Shown here in pieces: positions 16,955 through 26,501 of a stretch of DNA of 64,000 nt (positions within the stretch are counted from its first letter, which is position 1; each line of letters opens with the position of its first letter). Origin of the DNA: Chryseobacterium nakagawai (GTDB lineage Bacteria; Bacteroidota; Bacteroidia; Flavobacteriales; Weeksellaceae); assembly GCF_900637665.1 (NCBI RefSeq), contig NZ_LR134386.1:4828501-4892500 (forward strand), written 5' to 3'. Under the pieces are notes generated by a model. The model saw only the letters and a list, made by a program, of their open reading frames with translations, was not told the origin of the DNA and did not search any database. A program made the translations under genes and the position numbers.

Positions 16955-19900
16955 TTGCGGAATACTTTTATCCTATTCGTTGTATTTTTCTTTGGCATAT
17001 TTTCAGGAAATGCGCAGGTATTTTCATGGAAAAATCCCAACGTTCCTGAAGACAGCATTAAAAAGGATAGCATCCTTGCTGCGAAGCTGGAACAGGATAT
17101 TTTTGCGAAAGACACTTTAGACTTTATACGAACTCATAACAGGATTGTTGTGGATGAAGCTGTATTGGCTAAAAATGATAAAAAAAGATTTTTAGGTGAG
17201 CTTAATTCCAAGGGTTCTATCATACGGGGGATTACATTTGGTAATAATCAGGGACAATCTGTACAAAGTTCTATGGATCTTCAGATTTCCGGACGGCTTT
17301 CTAAAGATGTCACCATTTTAGCCAGTATCTCCGATCATAATTTACCTATTCAAGCAGATGGATACACTCAAACTTTAGAAGAGTTTGACAAAATCTACAT
17401 GCAGCTTAATATTAAGGATAAATCTATTTTGAGAGCCGGGCATCTTGATCTTGCAGAATCTAAAAATTATTTTGCCAAATATCAGAGACGAAGCATGGGA
17501 ATTCAGTTTCAGACGGAATTTGGGAAAGAAAACAAAACATTTGTTGATATTTCTGCCGGTGTAGCGCGAAGTGAATTTCACAGAATCCGTTTTCAGGGAG
17601 TTGAAGGAAACCAGGGTCCTTACCGTTTGACTGGGAAAAATGGAGAGCAGTTCATTACTTTGATCTCAGGTTCTGAGCAGGTATTTATTGATGGTATCCT
17701 AATGAAACGTGGAGAAAATCAGGATTATGTTATCAACTATAATACAGGTGAGGTTACCTTTACCAGTTTCCGTCCTATTTTCCAGCAGAACTTCATCACC
17801 ATTTCTTATAACTACGCCAACAGGAATTATTCAAGATATTTATTTACTGGAAAGCTAGAGCATCAAAGAGAAAAATTCAAAGTTGGACTGAACTGGTTCA
17901 TGGAAAATGATAACAAAAACGCTCCGCTTGCCCTAAGTTTGTCAAAAGAAGATGAACAAATTTTAGCTAATGCAGGAAATGATCCTAATCTGATGTATGC
18001 CCCATCGGGAGTTGTTACTGAATATGACGTTAATAAAATTTTATACCGTTTAAATCCTGCCGGAAACTTCTATGAACTTTCTGCAGATCCCAATGAGACC
18101 CTTTACCAGGTATCATTTACCTATTTCGGAGCCAACCAGGGAGATTATAAAACAGCAAAAACAACTAATAACGGACGTGTTTTTGAATATGTAGGCCCTA
18201 ATGCAGGAGATTACAGGGCAGTAAGAAAGCTACCTTCTCCACAAAAATCTCAGGTTTTCTCTCTTAATTCTGAATATTTACTGAACGAAGGAAAAATAGG
18301 CGCAGATATCTCTCTGAGTAATTATGATGTCAATCTATTTTCATCTAAAGATTCCGATCAGAACATGGGGTATGCATACCGTATTTTTGGGAATAAAACC
18401 TTTACAAAAAGCTCATGGAAAGGAACTCCAAGTTTTGAGTATCAATATATAGATAAACAATTCCATATCCTGGATCGTATTAATGACGTTGAATTCTCCA
18501 GAGACTTCAACTTAGCACAGGAATTTAATAAAAAGACACAGAATCGTTTTATCTTCAGCTTTTTAAACAAATGGAATAATAAATCTACTTTAAATTATCG
18601 TATCAATTATTTAAATGAGCAGGACTCATATAAAGGGATTAAAAATGATCTAGATTTCGGATGGATCACCGGACGCTTCTTCACCAAAGGGAATTTATCT
18701 TATCTGACCACCAATGCTACGCTTCAGGATACCAAATTTATCCGTGGCGGAGTATCAACAGAATTTACTGGAAAGAAAGGAAGCTGGGCCATAGGAGGAA
18801 GCATGGAGCATAATGAGAAGAAATACAATGATACTCAGCTTATGGATGTCACGAGTTTTAGCTGGAAAGAAATCTTTGTTCAAAAGAAAATCGGAGACAG
18901 TACTCGGACAAAATTATTGACAAAAGTATATATGAGAAAAAATGACTCTGTACGTGATAACAGACTTCAGAATATGAACAATATTCTTGGTTTCATGGCA
19001 GAAAGTCAGATCATTAAAACCGAAAGGACCACACTGAATGCTTTAATTCATTATAGAAAATTCTTTTATTCAGGAGCAGAAGGAGATATATCCCGAAACA
19101 ACGATTTTGTAGTGGGTAATATACTCTATAATCAACAGCTTTTCAGAAACGGGATGCGTTTACAGGCATTCTATGAATTAGGAAATGGACAGGAAGCACA
19201 AAGAGAGTTTCAATATATTAAGGTAACAGATGGACAGGGAGTTTATAAATGGACCGACTACAACGGTGATGGCATCCAGCAGCTTGACGAATTTGAAATT
19301 GCTGAATATTCCGACTTAGCCCAATACATCAGGGTGTATACTAATTCTGTACGATATATTCCATCCAATAAAAACAAATTGCAATTGGCTTTATTTGTAA
19401 ATCCGGCTATTATCTTTAACTCTGAAAATGCCTTCTTAAAGCGTTGGAACTTCAATATTTCATTAAATTCTCAAAACTCATTCTATAAAAAAGATAAAGT
19501 TTTGGTATTGAATCCTTTTGAAAAAAACAGTGATCAGATTCTTAAAAATCAAAACCTTTTAACCTCTGTACAATTTAATCCGACTGATAAATCCGGATGG
19601 AACGGAAACTATCGATTTATTACAAATGACAACCTGATCAATGCTAATTTTAGTAACGAAGAACGCCAACAGACTTCCCATTTTCTGAATATTGGATACT
19701 GGTTTAATAAAGAATTCAGGGTAGACTGGGAAAATTCTGTTCACGATCTCAAAAACTCTTCACAGTTATTTGCAACAAGAGATTATCGTTTAAATAATTT
19801 CGAGACCAAACCAAAGGCTACTTATAAATTTACAGATGCTCTCCAGGCAGAGCTTTCTTCTGCATACCGTCAGAAGAAAAGAATTGATGGTGAAGAATTA

Positions 19901-20182
19901 TTAAAAGCCTTTGATATGACAGGAACCATTCAATGGGAATACAGAAAAACTTCCATCCGTGGGAATTTCTCTTTCATCAATAACAATTTTACTGGTAATA
20001 ACTTTAGTATTGTAGGAAATCAGATGCTTGATGGTCTGAAACCTGGAAAAAATCAGGTATGGAGTGTATTCATTCAACAAGCCCTCAACTCATTTATCCA
20101 ATTGAACTTAAATTATGAAGGAAGAAACTCTGGGGAAAGAACAATTCACATTGGAAGTATGCAGGTAAAAGCAAGTTTCTAA
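16955..20182 (+). CDS. large outer-membrane beta-barrel protein (TTG start)
   Basis: The 1075-residue protein begins with a signal peptide (MRNTFILFVVFFFGIFSGNAQ) and is otherwise almost wholly beta-structured, with many strands of alternating aromatic and polar residues. The segment RGITFGNNQGQSVQSSMDLQ, followed by SGRLSKDVTILASISDHNLP and QADGYTQTLEEFDKIYMQLN, resembles the N-terminal part of SprA-like and related barrel proteins of Bacteroidota, but it is far shorter than SprA (over 2000 residues). VTDGQGVYKWTDYNGDGIQQ looks like a calcium-type D-x-N-x-D loop. I cannot assign a function; transport or secretion across the outer membrane is possible. It is surrounded by T9SS cargo genes. 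Confidence 0.65.
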   Translation: MRNTFILFVVFFFGIFSGNAQVFSWKNPNVPEDSIKKDSILAAKLEQDIFAKDTLDFIRTHNRIVVDEAVLAKNDKKRFLGELNSKGSIIRGITFGNNQGQSVQSSMDLQISGRLSKDVTILASISDHNLPIQADGYTQTLEEFDKIYMQLNIKDKSILRAGHLDLAESKNYFAKYQRRSMGIQFQTEFGKENKTFVDISAGVARSEFHRIRFQGVEGNQGPYRLTGKNGEQFITLISGSEQVFIDGILMKRGENQDYVINYNTGEVTFTSFRPIFQQNFITISYNYANRNYSRYLFTGKLEHQREKFKVGLNWFMENDNKNAPLALSLSKEDEQILANAGNDPNLMYAPSGVVTEYDVNKILYRLNPAGNFYELSADPNETLYQVSFTYFGANQGDYKTAKTTNNGRVFEYVGPNAGDYRAVRKLPSPQKSQVFSLNSEYLLNEGKIGADISLSNYDVNLFSSKDSDQNMGYAYRIFGNKTFTKSSWKGTPSFEYQYIDKQFHILDRINDVEFSRDFNLAQEFNKKTQNRFIFSFLNKWNNKSTLNYRINYLNEQDSYKGIKNDLDFGWITGRFFTKGNLSYLTTNATLQDTKFIRGGVSTEFTGKKGSWAIGGSMEHNEKKYNDTQLMDVTSFSWKEIFVQKKIGDSTRTKLLTKVYMRKNDSVRDNRLQNMNNILGFMAESQIIKTERTTLNALIHYRKFFYSGAEGDISRNNDFVVGNILYNQQLFRNGMRLQAFYELGNGQEAQREFQYIKVTDGQGVYKWTDYNGDGIQQLDEFEIAEYSDLAQYIRVYTNSVRYIPSNKNKLQLALFVNPAIIFNSENAFLKRWNFNISLNSQNSFYKKDKVLVLNPFEKNSDQILKNQNLLTSVQFNPTDKSGWNGNYRFITNDNLINANFSNEERQQTSHFLNIGYWFNKEFRVDWENSVHDLKNSSQLFATRDYRLNNFETKPKATYKFTDALQAELSSAYRQKKRIDGEELLKAFDMTGTIQWEYRKTSIRGNFSFINNNFTGNNFSIVGNQMLDGLKPGKNQVWSVFIQQALNSFIQLNLNYEGRNSGERTIHIGSMQVKASF

Positions 20183-20205
20183 ATGATACTAAATTTGATA
20201 AAAAA

Positions 20206-20231
20206 ATAACCCCGATACAAGTCGGGGTTAT
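20206..20231. terminator. bidirectional terminator between convergent genes
   Basis: Stem ATAACCCCGA/TCGGGGTTAT with a 6-base loop. It has A6 on the left, so it gives a good T run for the - strand gene, and a weaker one for the + strand gene. Confidence 0.8.
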
Positions 20232-20249
20232 TGTATATAGATATTAATT

Positions 20250-22025
20250 CTATTTTTTGATAATCTTGATAGATTCTGATCCTTTTTCTGTATTTACTTT
20301 TAAGATATAAGCCCCAGCTGGCACTTTTCTCATATCTACTGATGCTTTTTCAGTATTTACTTCTTCGGCAATCAGCCTTTGCCCTGAAATATTGTATATT
20401 TCAACATCATTTATCTTTCCATCATTGTTAATCGTAAGATAATCAACAACAGGATTTGGATAAAAGTTTATTTTCTTTTTAGTTATCTCATTTACCGCCA
20501 GTATTTGTGCTGTAAATTCGAATGCTCCCAAATCAGGGGTGGTGGCATTTCTTGTATTACCATCAGCATCTAATGTTACTTCAGCAACCGGTGTTCCTTT
20601 ATTGTCTAGGGCATTGTTTCCAGTATTAGACAGATGGAAATCTGTACCAGATACAAATACAGGAAGGAGGTTCAGAGAATTTGTGTTTGATCCAAAACCA
20701 GTTTGAATATCTGCCAGAGTAGCTTTTGCTGCCCCTCCAATATATCCTAAATTACTTCCTGAAGAATAATAATTGTTATTATTAATATTAGAGAATACAG
20801 TATTAGCCGCATTAGAATAGATTACATATTTCTCACCTGTCTGTGTTTGTGAATTTACAAAGATATTATTTCTCAAATCTATAGCACCGGGCGCAGTTAC
20901 TGTAGACGAAACATTAAATGCGGCAGGCCTTCCTGCTACATTTTGGCTTGTATTCATTACCACAGTATTGTAGTAAATCTTAAAACCACCGCCATTATTA
21001 ATAGCAATACCATTTCCATTATCAACAGCTGCCCCTCCACTATTATAACCATATCCCGCTACTCCACTTATACTATTATTATATATTAAAATATTGGAAG
21101 CAGCATTTGCTGAGTTCACATAAATACCAGCAGCTCCATAGCCCAGTGTATTTGTACTTCTAACATCTGAAATTTTATTGTTGAATACCTTACCATTCAT
21201 AATATTGGCACCAATCAAAATACCTGTGGCAAGACTACTAGAGGTTGTCCCTAATACTACTCCTGTAATAGTATTTCCACTGATTTCAAAATTTTGAGAA
21301 TTCTGTATTGCAATTCCTCTAAACAACATCTTATCAGCAACTACCGTAGATCCGAAAACATTGTTCTTAACAACATGCCCTGTATCTGTTGTAGTATTAT
21401 TGCCTATAATAAAAATACCATTCTGAGCTCTTATAAAAGAGTTATTAATCGCTGTAAAATTATTATTTGGAACCTCTGCAGCAGCTAACGTAGATCCTGC
21501 CACAATAATAGCTCCAACCGTTCCAGAAGGGGACGACCCCGCTACATTTGTATTTTTAATAGTAAAATTATCACTTCCATCTGTAGTAGTACTGGTAACC
21601 ATAATAACAGTAGGAGAAGTTCCAGTAACGGCTGTATAAGTATTGGTAATGGTAAGGTTTCTGGAAGAAGTTCCGTTATTACTTCCGTCAATTGTTACAT
21701 TATCTCCTCCATTTATCTTAATAATTCCAGTCGCATTTGAGCCTGAAATTGTTGCATCAACTCCAGCTGCTGGTTTTATTAAAACAGAAGTATAATTGGA
21801 TACTCCTCCACTTACATTCAAAACAGCAGTTGCGGTTTCTGTTACATTTGCTGTAATATTAATTGTTATTGCTCCTTGGTGTGTTCCTGCATTAATCGCT
21901 TCAAATGCGTTCAATAATGTAGTATAGGTTCCTGTTGCTGTCCCTGAAGTAGCAGACAAACTAATCTGTGCATCAATATGTGATGCTGCAATGCTTGTTA
22001 GTAAACAAAGTAAAATTTTTCTCAT
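20250..22025 (-). CDS. T9SS type A sorting domain protein with right-handed beta-helix
   Basis: The 591-residue secreted protein has a signal peptide (MRKILLCLLTSIAASHIDAQ). An opening GTYTTLLNAFEAINAGTHQG is typical of the start of a parallel beta-helix. Many N-rich helix turns follow (NVTIDGSNNGTSSRNLTITN, NSFIRAQNGIFIIGNN, IAIQNSQNFEISGNTITG). LGAFEFTA marks the end of the helix domain. It ends in a sorting domain: INFYPNPVVDYLTINNDGKI, VEIYNISGQRL, VPAGAYILKVNTEKG. Its FYPNP form of the CTD differs from the three smaller neighbours, so it is not a recent copy of them. Polysaccharide or surface binding is inferred from the fold. A -7 element TAATTTTG lies at 22080-22073. Confidence 0.85.
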   Translation of the reverse strand: MRKILLCLLTSIAASHIDAQISLSATSGTATGTYTTLLNAFEAINAGTHQGAITINITANVTETATAVLNVSGGVSNYTSVLIKPAAGVDATISGSNATGIIKINGGDNVTIDGSNNGTSSRNLTITNTYTAVTGTSPTVIMVTSTTTDGSDNFTIKNTNVAGSSPSGTVGAIIVAGSTLAAAEVPNNNFTAINNSFIRAQNGIFIIGNNTTTDTGHVVKNNVFGSTVVADKMLFRGIAIQNSQNFEISGNTITGVVLGTTSSSLATGILIGANIMNGKVFNNKISDVRSTNTLGYGAAGIYVNSANAASNILIYNNSISGVAGYGYNSGGAAVDNGNGIAINNGGGFKIYYNTVVMNTSQNVAGRPAAFNVSSTVTAPGAIDLRNNIFVNSQTQTGEKYVIYSNAANTVFSNINNNNYYSSGSNLGYIGGAAKATLADIQTGFGSNTNSLNLLPVFVSGTDFHLSNTGNNALDNKGTPVAEVTLDADGNTRNATTPDLGAFEFTAQILAVNEITKKKINFYPNPVVDYLTINNDGKINDVEIYNISGQRLIAEEVNTEKASVDMRKVPAGAYILKVNTEKGSESIKIIKK

Positions 22026-22208
22026 ATTATTAATTTTATTAATAAATATATAAAAATATTTTCATCAAAAAACAAAATTAACTGAAAATCAATCAAATAA
22101 AACAACAAAATATTAAACGCAAATTCATAAATACGCATAAAAAACTGTAAAAACGATAAAACAGTAAAAACATTCTAAATAGATAAAAATCATTTTTTTA
22201 GAATTTCG

Positions 22209-22216
22209 TAAATTTG
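22209..22216 (+). promoter_or_regulatory. -7 element of dusB
   Basis: TAAATTTG ends 4 bases before the dusB ATG at 22221, implying a leaderless or nearly leaderless mRNA. Confidence 0.55.
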
Positions 22217-22220
22217 CATC

Positions 22221-23216
22221 ATGATAAAAATAGGCAACATAGAACTGCCGGAATTTCCACTTTTACTGGCTCCGATGGAAGACGTAAGTGATCCTCCGTT
22301 CAGACGTTTGTGTAAAATGCACGGTGCGGATTTAATGTATTCGGAATTTATTTCTTCCGAAGGATTAATTCGTGATGCGATCAAGAGCCGTAAAAAACTG
22401 GATATTTTCGATTATGAAAGACCAGTAGGGATACAAATATTCGGTGGTGACGAGGAAGCAATGGCCATGTCTGCGAGAATTGTTGAAACAGTGAATCCGG
22501 ATTTGGTAGACATTAATTTTGGTTGCCCGGTAAAAAAAGTAGTTTGCAAAGGTGCCGGAGCTGGAGTTTTGAAAGATATTGACCTTATGGTTCGCCTTAC
22601 CAAAGCTGTAGTGAGTTCCACTCATCTTCCTGTAACGGTTAAAACCCGTCTGGGATGGGACAGCACATGCATCAATATTGATGAAGTAGCAGAACGTCTA
22701 CAGGAAACAGGAATAAAAGCTCTTACAATACATGCAAGAACCCGTGCTCAAATGTACAAAGGGGAAGCAGATTGGGAACATATTTCAAGAATCAAACAAA
22801 ATCCTAATATTGAAATTCCAATTTTTGGAAATGGTGATATAGATTCCCCGGAAAAAGCGCTGGAATACAAACAGAAGTATGCCTGCGACGGAATCATGAT
22901 CGGACGTGCAGCCATTGGATATCCTTGGATATTTAATGAGATCAAGCATTTCTTTAAAACAGGTGAGCGTTTGCCTGCTCCTACTATTTCAGACCGATTA
23001 TTAGCAGTTCGCCAGCATGCTGAATGGAGTGCAGAATGGAAGGGGGAAAGATTAGGACTGGTGGAAATGAGACAACATTATAGTAACTATTTCAGAGGTA
23101 TTCCTCACTTTAAGGACTTCAGAAAAAAATTCCTTGAAGTTTTCACCTTAGAAGAAATGAATGCTCTAATTAAAGAGACCCAACAATTCTACGAAGAATA
23201 TCAGGCTCAGGTATAA
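22221..23216 (+). CDS. dusB: tRNA-dihydrouridine synthase
   Basis: Dus enzymes reduce specific uridines of tRNA to dihydrouridine using FMN and NADPH. The 331-residue protein has the TIM-barrel start LLAPMEDVSDPPFRRLCKMHGADL and NFGCPVKKVVCKGAGAGVL (about residues 99-117, the conserved NxGCP segment with the catalytic Cys). Further hallmarks are VTVKTRLGW, LTIHARTRAQMYKGEADW and GNGDI...GIMIGRAAIGYPWIF. The DusB assignment is by length and overall similarity; a related Dus subclass cannot be excluded. The gene stands alone, with a terminator following. Confidence 0.93.
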   Translation: MIKIGNIELPEFPLLLAPMEDVSDPPFRRLCKMHGADLMYSEFISSEGLIRDAIKSRKKLDIFDYERPVGIQIFGGDEEAMAMSARIVETVNPDLVDINFGCPVKKVVCKGAGAGVLKDIDLMVRLTKAVVSSTHLPVTVKTRLGWDSTCINIDEVAERLQETGIKALTIHARTRAQMYKGEADWEHISRIKQNPNIEIPIFGNGDIDSPEKALEYKQKYACDGIMIGRAAIGYPWIFNEIKHFFKTGERLPAPTISDRLLAVRQHAEWSAEWKGERLGLVEMRQHYSNYFRGIPHFKDFRKKFLEVFTLEEMNALIKETQQFYEEYQAQV

Positions 23217-23220
23217 AAAT

Positions 23221-23250
23221 AAAAACCATCAATTAAATTGATGGTTTTTT
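23221..23250 (+). terminator. terminator of dusB
   Basis: A 12-bp stem (AAAACCATCAAT with ATTGATGGTTTT) followed by T residues, immediately after the dusB stop. Confidence 0.85.
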
Positions 23251-23269
23251 ATTGTTATTGAATATCATC

Positions 23270-24013
23270 TTAGTATCCGCCTGATGAAGTTTCATTTTTA
23301 ATTAATGCTAATGCTGATGAAGTTCCAATTCTTTTCACTCCCATAGTAATCATTTTTTCAGCATCTTCAGGAGTTCTTACTCCACCCGCTGCTTTTACAG
23401 GAAGTTTCCCAGCGTTATCCAACATAATTTTTATTCCTTCAAATGTTGCTCCATTTGGCTTTCCATCTGTAGTTTGATAAAACCCAGTTGATGATTTAAC
23501 AAAAATATGAGGTAAATCGCTAGCTAAGAAATTCTCTTCTGCCCAGTTCGAAATATTTTTGGTAAGATCTGCAATTTGTAAATCAGTTAAAGCGGCAATT
23601 TCAATGATCCATTTTACAATTTTATGGTGTTCTAAAGCCAGCTTTGTACATTTCACAAATTCTTCTTTTACCAACTCTATATTTCCCTGAAGATAGGCAT
23701 CGTAATTAATGACAAAATCCAATTCATCAGCTCCATCTTCAATAGCTTTTAACCCTTCTGCAAGCTTTTCTTCTACCGAATAGGTTCCTTCATGGAATCC
23801 TATTACAGTTCCTACTGCAACATTTGAATTTCTCTCCTGAATATATTTTTTAATCTCTGCTACATAATCCGGACGAATCATTACTGCAAAAATACCATTA
23901 TCAATGGCTTCCTGAGCAAGTTGTTGATCAATCTGAAGGGTTCCTTCATGTGAAATACCTGATTGTTCCGGGGTCTTCAAGTAAGTTGAATCCAAATATT
24001 GGGCTATGTTCAT
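23270..24013 (-). CDS. deoC: deoxyribose-phosphate aldolase
   Basis: DeoC splits 2-deoxyribose 5-phosphate into acetaldehyde and glyceraldehyde 3-phosphate in deoxynucleoside catabolism. The 247-residue protein carries DELDFVINYDAYLQG, KWIIEIAALTD and HIFVKSSTGFYQ with the Schiff-base lysine. PVKAAGGVRTPEDAEKMI has the second catalytic lysine, and RIGTSSA is the phosphate loop. All expected residues are present. The gene starts 4 bases after the Lrp-type regulator stops, so they share a transcript; regulation by that neighbour is inference. Confidence 0.95.
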   Translation of the reverse strand: MNIAQYLDSTYLKTPEQSGISHEGTLQIDQQLAQEAIDNGIFAVMIRPDYVAEIKKYIQERNSNVAVGTVIGFHEGTYSVEEKLAEGLKAIEDGADELDFVINYDAYLQGNIELVKEEFVKCTKLALEHHKIVKWIIEIAALTDLQIADLTKNISNWAEENFLASDLPHIFVKSSTGFYQTTDGKPNGATFEGIKIMLDNAGKLPVKAAGGVRTPEDAEKMITMGVKRIGTSSALALIKNETSSGGY

Positions 24014-24017
24014 ATCG

Positions 24018-24488
24018 TTATACTTTCAATTGTCTGTAAATACCTTGTTCCAAAGATATAAAAGTTTCTGTTCTTGTTACTCCTTTTAATTTTTGGAGTT
24101 TGCTAAGGATTTGCATCAAATGGTCATTATCTTTACAAAGAACTTTCAGAAATATTGTATAATTTCCGGTTGTATAGTGAGCTTCTACTACTTCGTTGAT
24201 ATCGTGCAAAGATTTTACCACTTCAGGATAATGACTTGGCTGATCCAAAAACACTCCGATATAAGAAATCACCTTGTATCCGATTTTTTTAGGATTAAGG
24301 AATGAAATTGAATTTTCAATAACTCCTGCATGTTCCAGCTTTTTAATTCTTTGATGTACCGCTGTTGTAGAGATCCCAACGTTCTTTGAAATGTGCGCTA
24401 AAGAAGTTTTAGCATTGTCCATCAACATGTAAATAATTTCCTTGTCGATGGAATCTAAATGATAACTTGTGTTGCTCGAATTTTTCAT
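24018..24488 (-). CDS. Lrp/AsnC family transcriptional regulator
   Basis: The 156-residue protein has an N-terminal winged helix (LDSIDKEIIYMLMDNAKTSL, then ISTTAVHQRIKKLEHAGVIE) and a C-terminal RAM/ACT-like ligand domain (YTIFLKVLCKDNDHLMQILS, GVTRTETFISLEQG). This is the standard Lrp/AsnC layout. Members form octamers and respond to amino acids or other small ligands. The ligand here is unknown. It lies between the endonuclease/exonuclease/phosphatase gene (27 bases) and deoC (4 bases), so a three-gene operon is likely. Confidence 0.93.
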   Translation of the reverse strand: MKNSSNTSYHLDSIDKEIIYMLMDNAKTSLAHISKNVGISTTAVHQRIKKLEHAGVIENSISFLNPKKIGYKVISYIGVFLDQPSHYPEVVKSLHDINEVVEAHYTTGNYTIFLKVLCKDNDHLMQILSKLQKLKGVTRTETFISLEQGIYRQLKV

Positions 24489-24515
24489 TTTCTACTTTTT
24501 TATTATTTATGTTTT

Positions 24516-25451
24516 TTATGATAAGCTTTTAAACTTTACAAAAACCGGGAAGTGATCGCTGTATCCGCCTAAATACCGGGTACCGGCATAAGTTCGGAAA
24601 GGTCGTCCTTCAAAATTTCTGGTTCTGCTGCTAATTTTCTCAGAATTGAACACATGAGCTTCCTGAAAAGCCAGCGTTTTATTGTCGAGAAGTGATCTCG
24701 ACATCATAATCTGATCGTACAACAATCCAGACTTATAATGAAAAGTAGAATAATTTCTTGTAGAAAACAATTCCTGAAAAGGATTCATCAAAACCTTCTC
24801 ATGCTCATTGTTATAGAGAATTTGCACTAAATTTTCATCATCCGGGTTTTCGTTAAAATCACCACACAATATGACATGTTCCTTATCAGTATCAATAATT
24901 TTCAAAATCCGCTGCCGGACCTCATTTAATATAAAAGCTCTTTTTGGCTTATTGACATCTTTTTCGCGCTTAGAGGGAAGATGGGCGATAAAGACATTAA
25001 TAATTTCCCCTTTATATTTAATTTTTGAAAAAAGTACATCTCTGGTTGTGTCGTAATTTCCAGTGTTTTTATAAGTTATTTCAAAAAAGAAAGTAATGGT
25101 TTCAGAATCTATAACCTCTACTTTATTTTTATTGTATAACATGGCCACATCCACTTTTCTTTCATCCATAGAATTGTAGTGTACAATTCCATATTCAGAA
25201 TTAAAGGGTTCCATTTCTACAAGATCTTCTAAAACTTTCCTTCCGGAAACTTCTGATAATCCTATGATAAATGGCAGTACTCCATTTTCCTCCTTCATCA
25301 ATTGAAATACATGAGAGATTTTAAAAAGTTTATTTTTATATCTTCTCTCATCCCAGTTTCTTAAACCTGACATGGTAGGATCTAATTTATGAACAGGTTT
25401 CGGATCTGGTAAGAATAAATTTTCAACATTATAAAAAGAGAACAGTTCCAT
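24516..25451 (-). CDS. endonuclease/exonuclease/phosphatase (DNase I fold) protein
   Basis: The 311-residue product has no signal peptide. It shows the DNase I-fold motifs in order: FYNVENLF with the metal-binding N and E at the start, IGLSEV (metal Glu), VFIAHLPSKR (catalytic His), ILCGDFNENPDD (catalytic D-x-N), QIMMSRSLL and GGYSDHFPVFVKF (SDH). All catalytic positions are present, so it should hydrolyse phosphodiesters or phosphomonoesters; the substrate is unknown. I start at ATG 25451, 6 bases inside a longer frame that opens with GTG-TTG. Confidence 0.88.
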   Translation of the reverse strand: MELFSFYNVENLFLPDPKPVHKLDPTMSGLRNWDERRYKNKLFKISHVFQLMKEENGVLPFIIGLSEVSGRKVLEDLVEMEPFNSEYGIVHYNSMDERKVDVAMLYNKNKVEVIDSETITFFFEITYKNTGNYDTTRDVLFSKIKYKGEIINVFIAHLPSKREKDVNKPKRAFILNEVRQRILKIIDTDKEHVILCGDFNENPDDENLVQILYNNEHEKVLMNPFQELFSTRNYSTFHYKSGLLYDQIMMSRSLLDNKTLAFQEAHVFNSEKISSRTRNFEGRPFRTYAGTRYLGGYSDHFPVFVKFKSLS

Positions 25452-25829
25452 CAACACGAATTTCTATACTTTAATTAATATGTTCTTTTTTTCTAAACGT
25501 AAATTTATTATTTTTTTCAAATTATATTGATCTACCCACAACATTGGTAAATCAATTTATTATAAGAAATATTTCAAATATAATAAAAAAAATCAATAAA
25601 ACTATTTACAGTGAATTAAATTTTCAATTAATCCACTATTCCATTCAATATATCGGAATTAAAATAATAAATAAAATTTAAAATAATGAAAACAAAAATT
25701 CAATCAAAAAACTAAAGTTGATAATATTTTTCTTTTCCTCTACAATAATAACAAATATTATTCCATTTAATCTATAGAAAAATAGAATAAATGAAAAAAA
25801 ACAGGGTTTAAATGACCTGTACCACTATA
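25452..25829. other. AT-rich intergenic region, nothing identified
   Basis: About 380 bases of extremely AT-rich sequence separate trmD from the DNase I-fold gene. I see no ORF, no convincing hairpin and no full -33/-7 pair. Confidence 0.4.
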
Positions 25830-26501
25830 TTAAAGAAGATCAGGACGTTTTTCTTTGGTAATCCTTACTGCTTCATCATGACGCCATTCTTCAATTTTTT
25901 TAAAATTCCCGCTTAACAAAATCTTAGGAACATCCAGTCCTTTATAGCTTTCTGGTCGAGTGTAGATTGGTGGTGACAGAAGATCATCCTGAAAACTATC
26001 TGTTAAAGCACTTTGTTCATCATTTAAAACTCCAGGCAGTAATCTTATAATAGAATCAGCCAGTACACATGCCGCAAGTTCACCTCCTGTAAGGACATAA
26101 TCACCAATCGATATTTCTTTGGTAACATGTAGATCTCTCACTCTTTGGTCTATCCCTTTATAGTGTCCGCAAAGAAAGATCAGGTTATCTTTTATAGAAA
26201 GAGAATTGGCTATTTTTTGGTTTAGAGTTACTCCATCCGGTGTAAGATAAATTACCTCATCATATTCTCTTTGAGACTTAAGTTCTGAGATACATTTATC
26301 CAACGGCTCTACCAACATGACCATTCCTGCTCCACCTCCGTAAGGCTCATCATCAATTTGTTTGTGCTTATTGATTGCCCAGTCTCTCAGATGATGAAAA
26401 TGTACTTCTGCCAATCCTTTATCCATTGCTCTTTTTAAAATAGAGGTTTTAAATGGACTTTCCATCAATTCTGGAAGTACGCTTATGATATCAATTCTCA
26501 T
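25830..26501 (-). CDS. trmD: tRNA (guanine-N1-)-methyltransferase
   Basis: TrmD methylates G37 of several tRNAs with S-adenosylmethionine. The 223-residue protein starts [20 protein letters not shown]. It has [31 protein letters not shown] and [21 protein letters not shown], which together form the SPOUT knot. A longer frame opens 72 bases upstream, but those residues are not part of the family. The ATG at 26501 overlaps the ndh stop by 4 bases (ATGA), indicating translational coupling to ndh. Confidence 0.97.
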   Translation of the reverse strand: MRIDIISVLPELMESPFKTSILKRAMDKGLAEVHFHHLRDWAINKHKQIDDEPYGGGAGMVMLVEPLDKCISELKSQREYDEVIYLTPDGVTLNQKIANSLSIKDNLIFLCGHYKGIDQRVRDLHVTKEISIGDYVLTGGELAACVLADSIIRLLPGVLNDEQSALTDSFQDDLLSPPIYTRPESYKGLDVPKILLSGNFKKIEEWRHDEAVRITKEKRPDLL

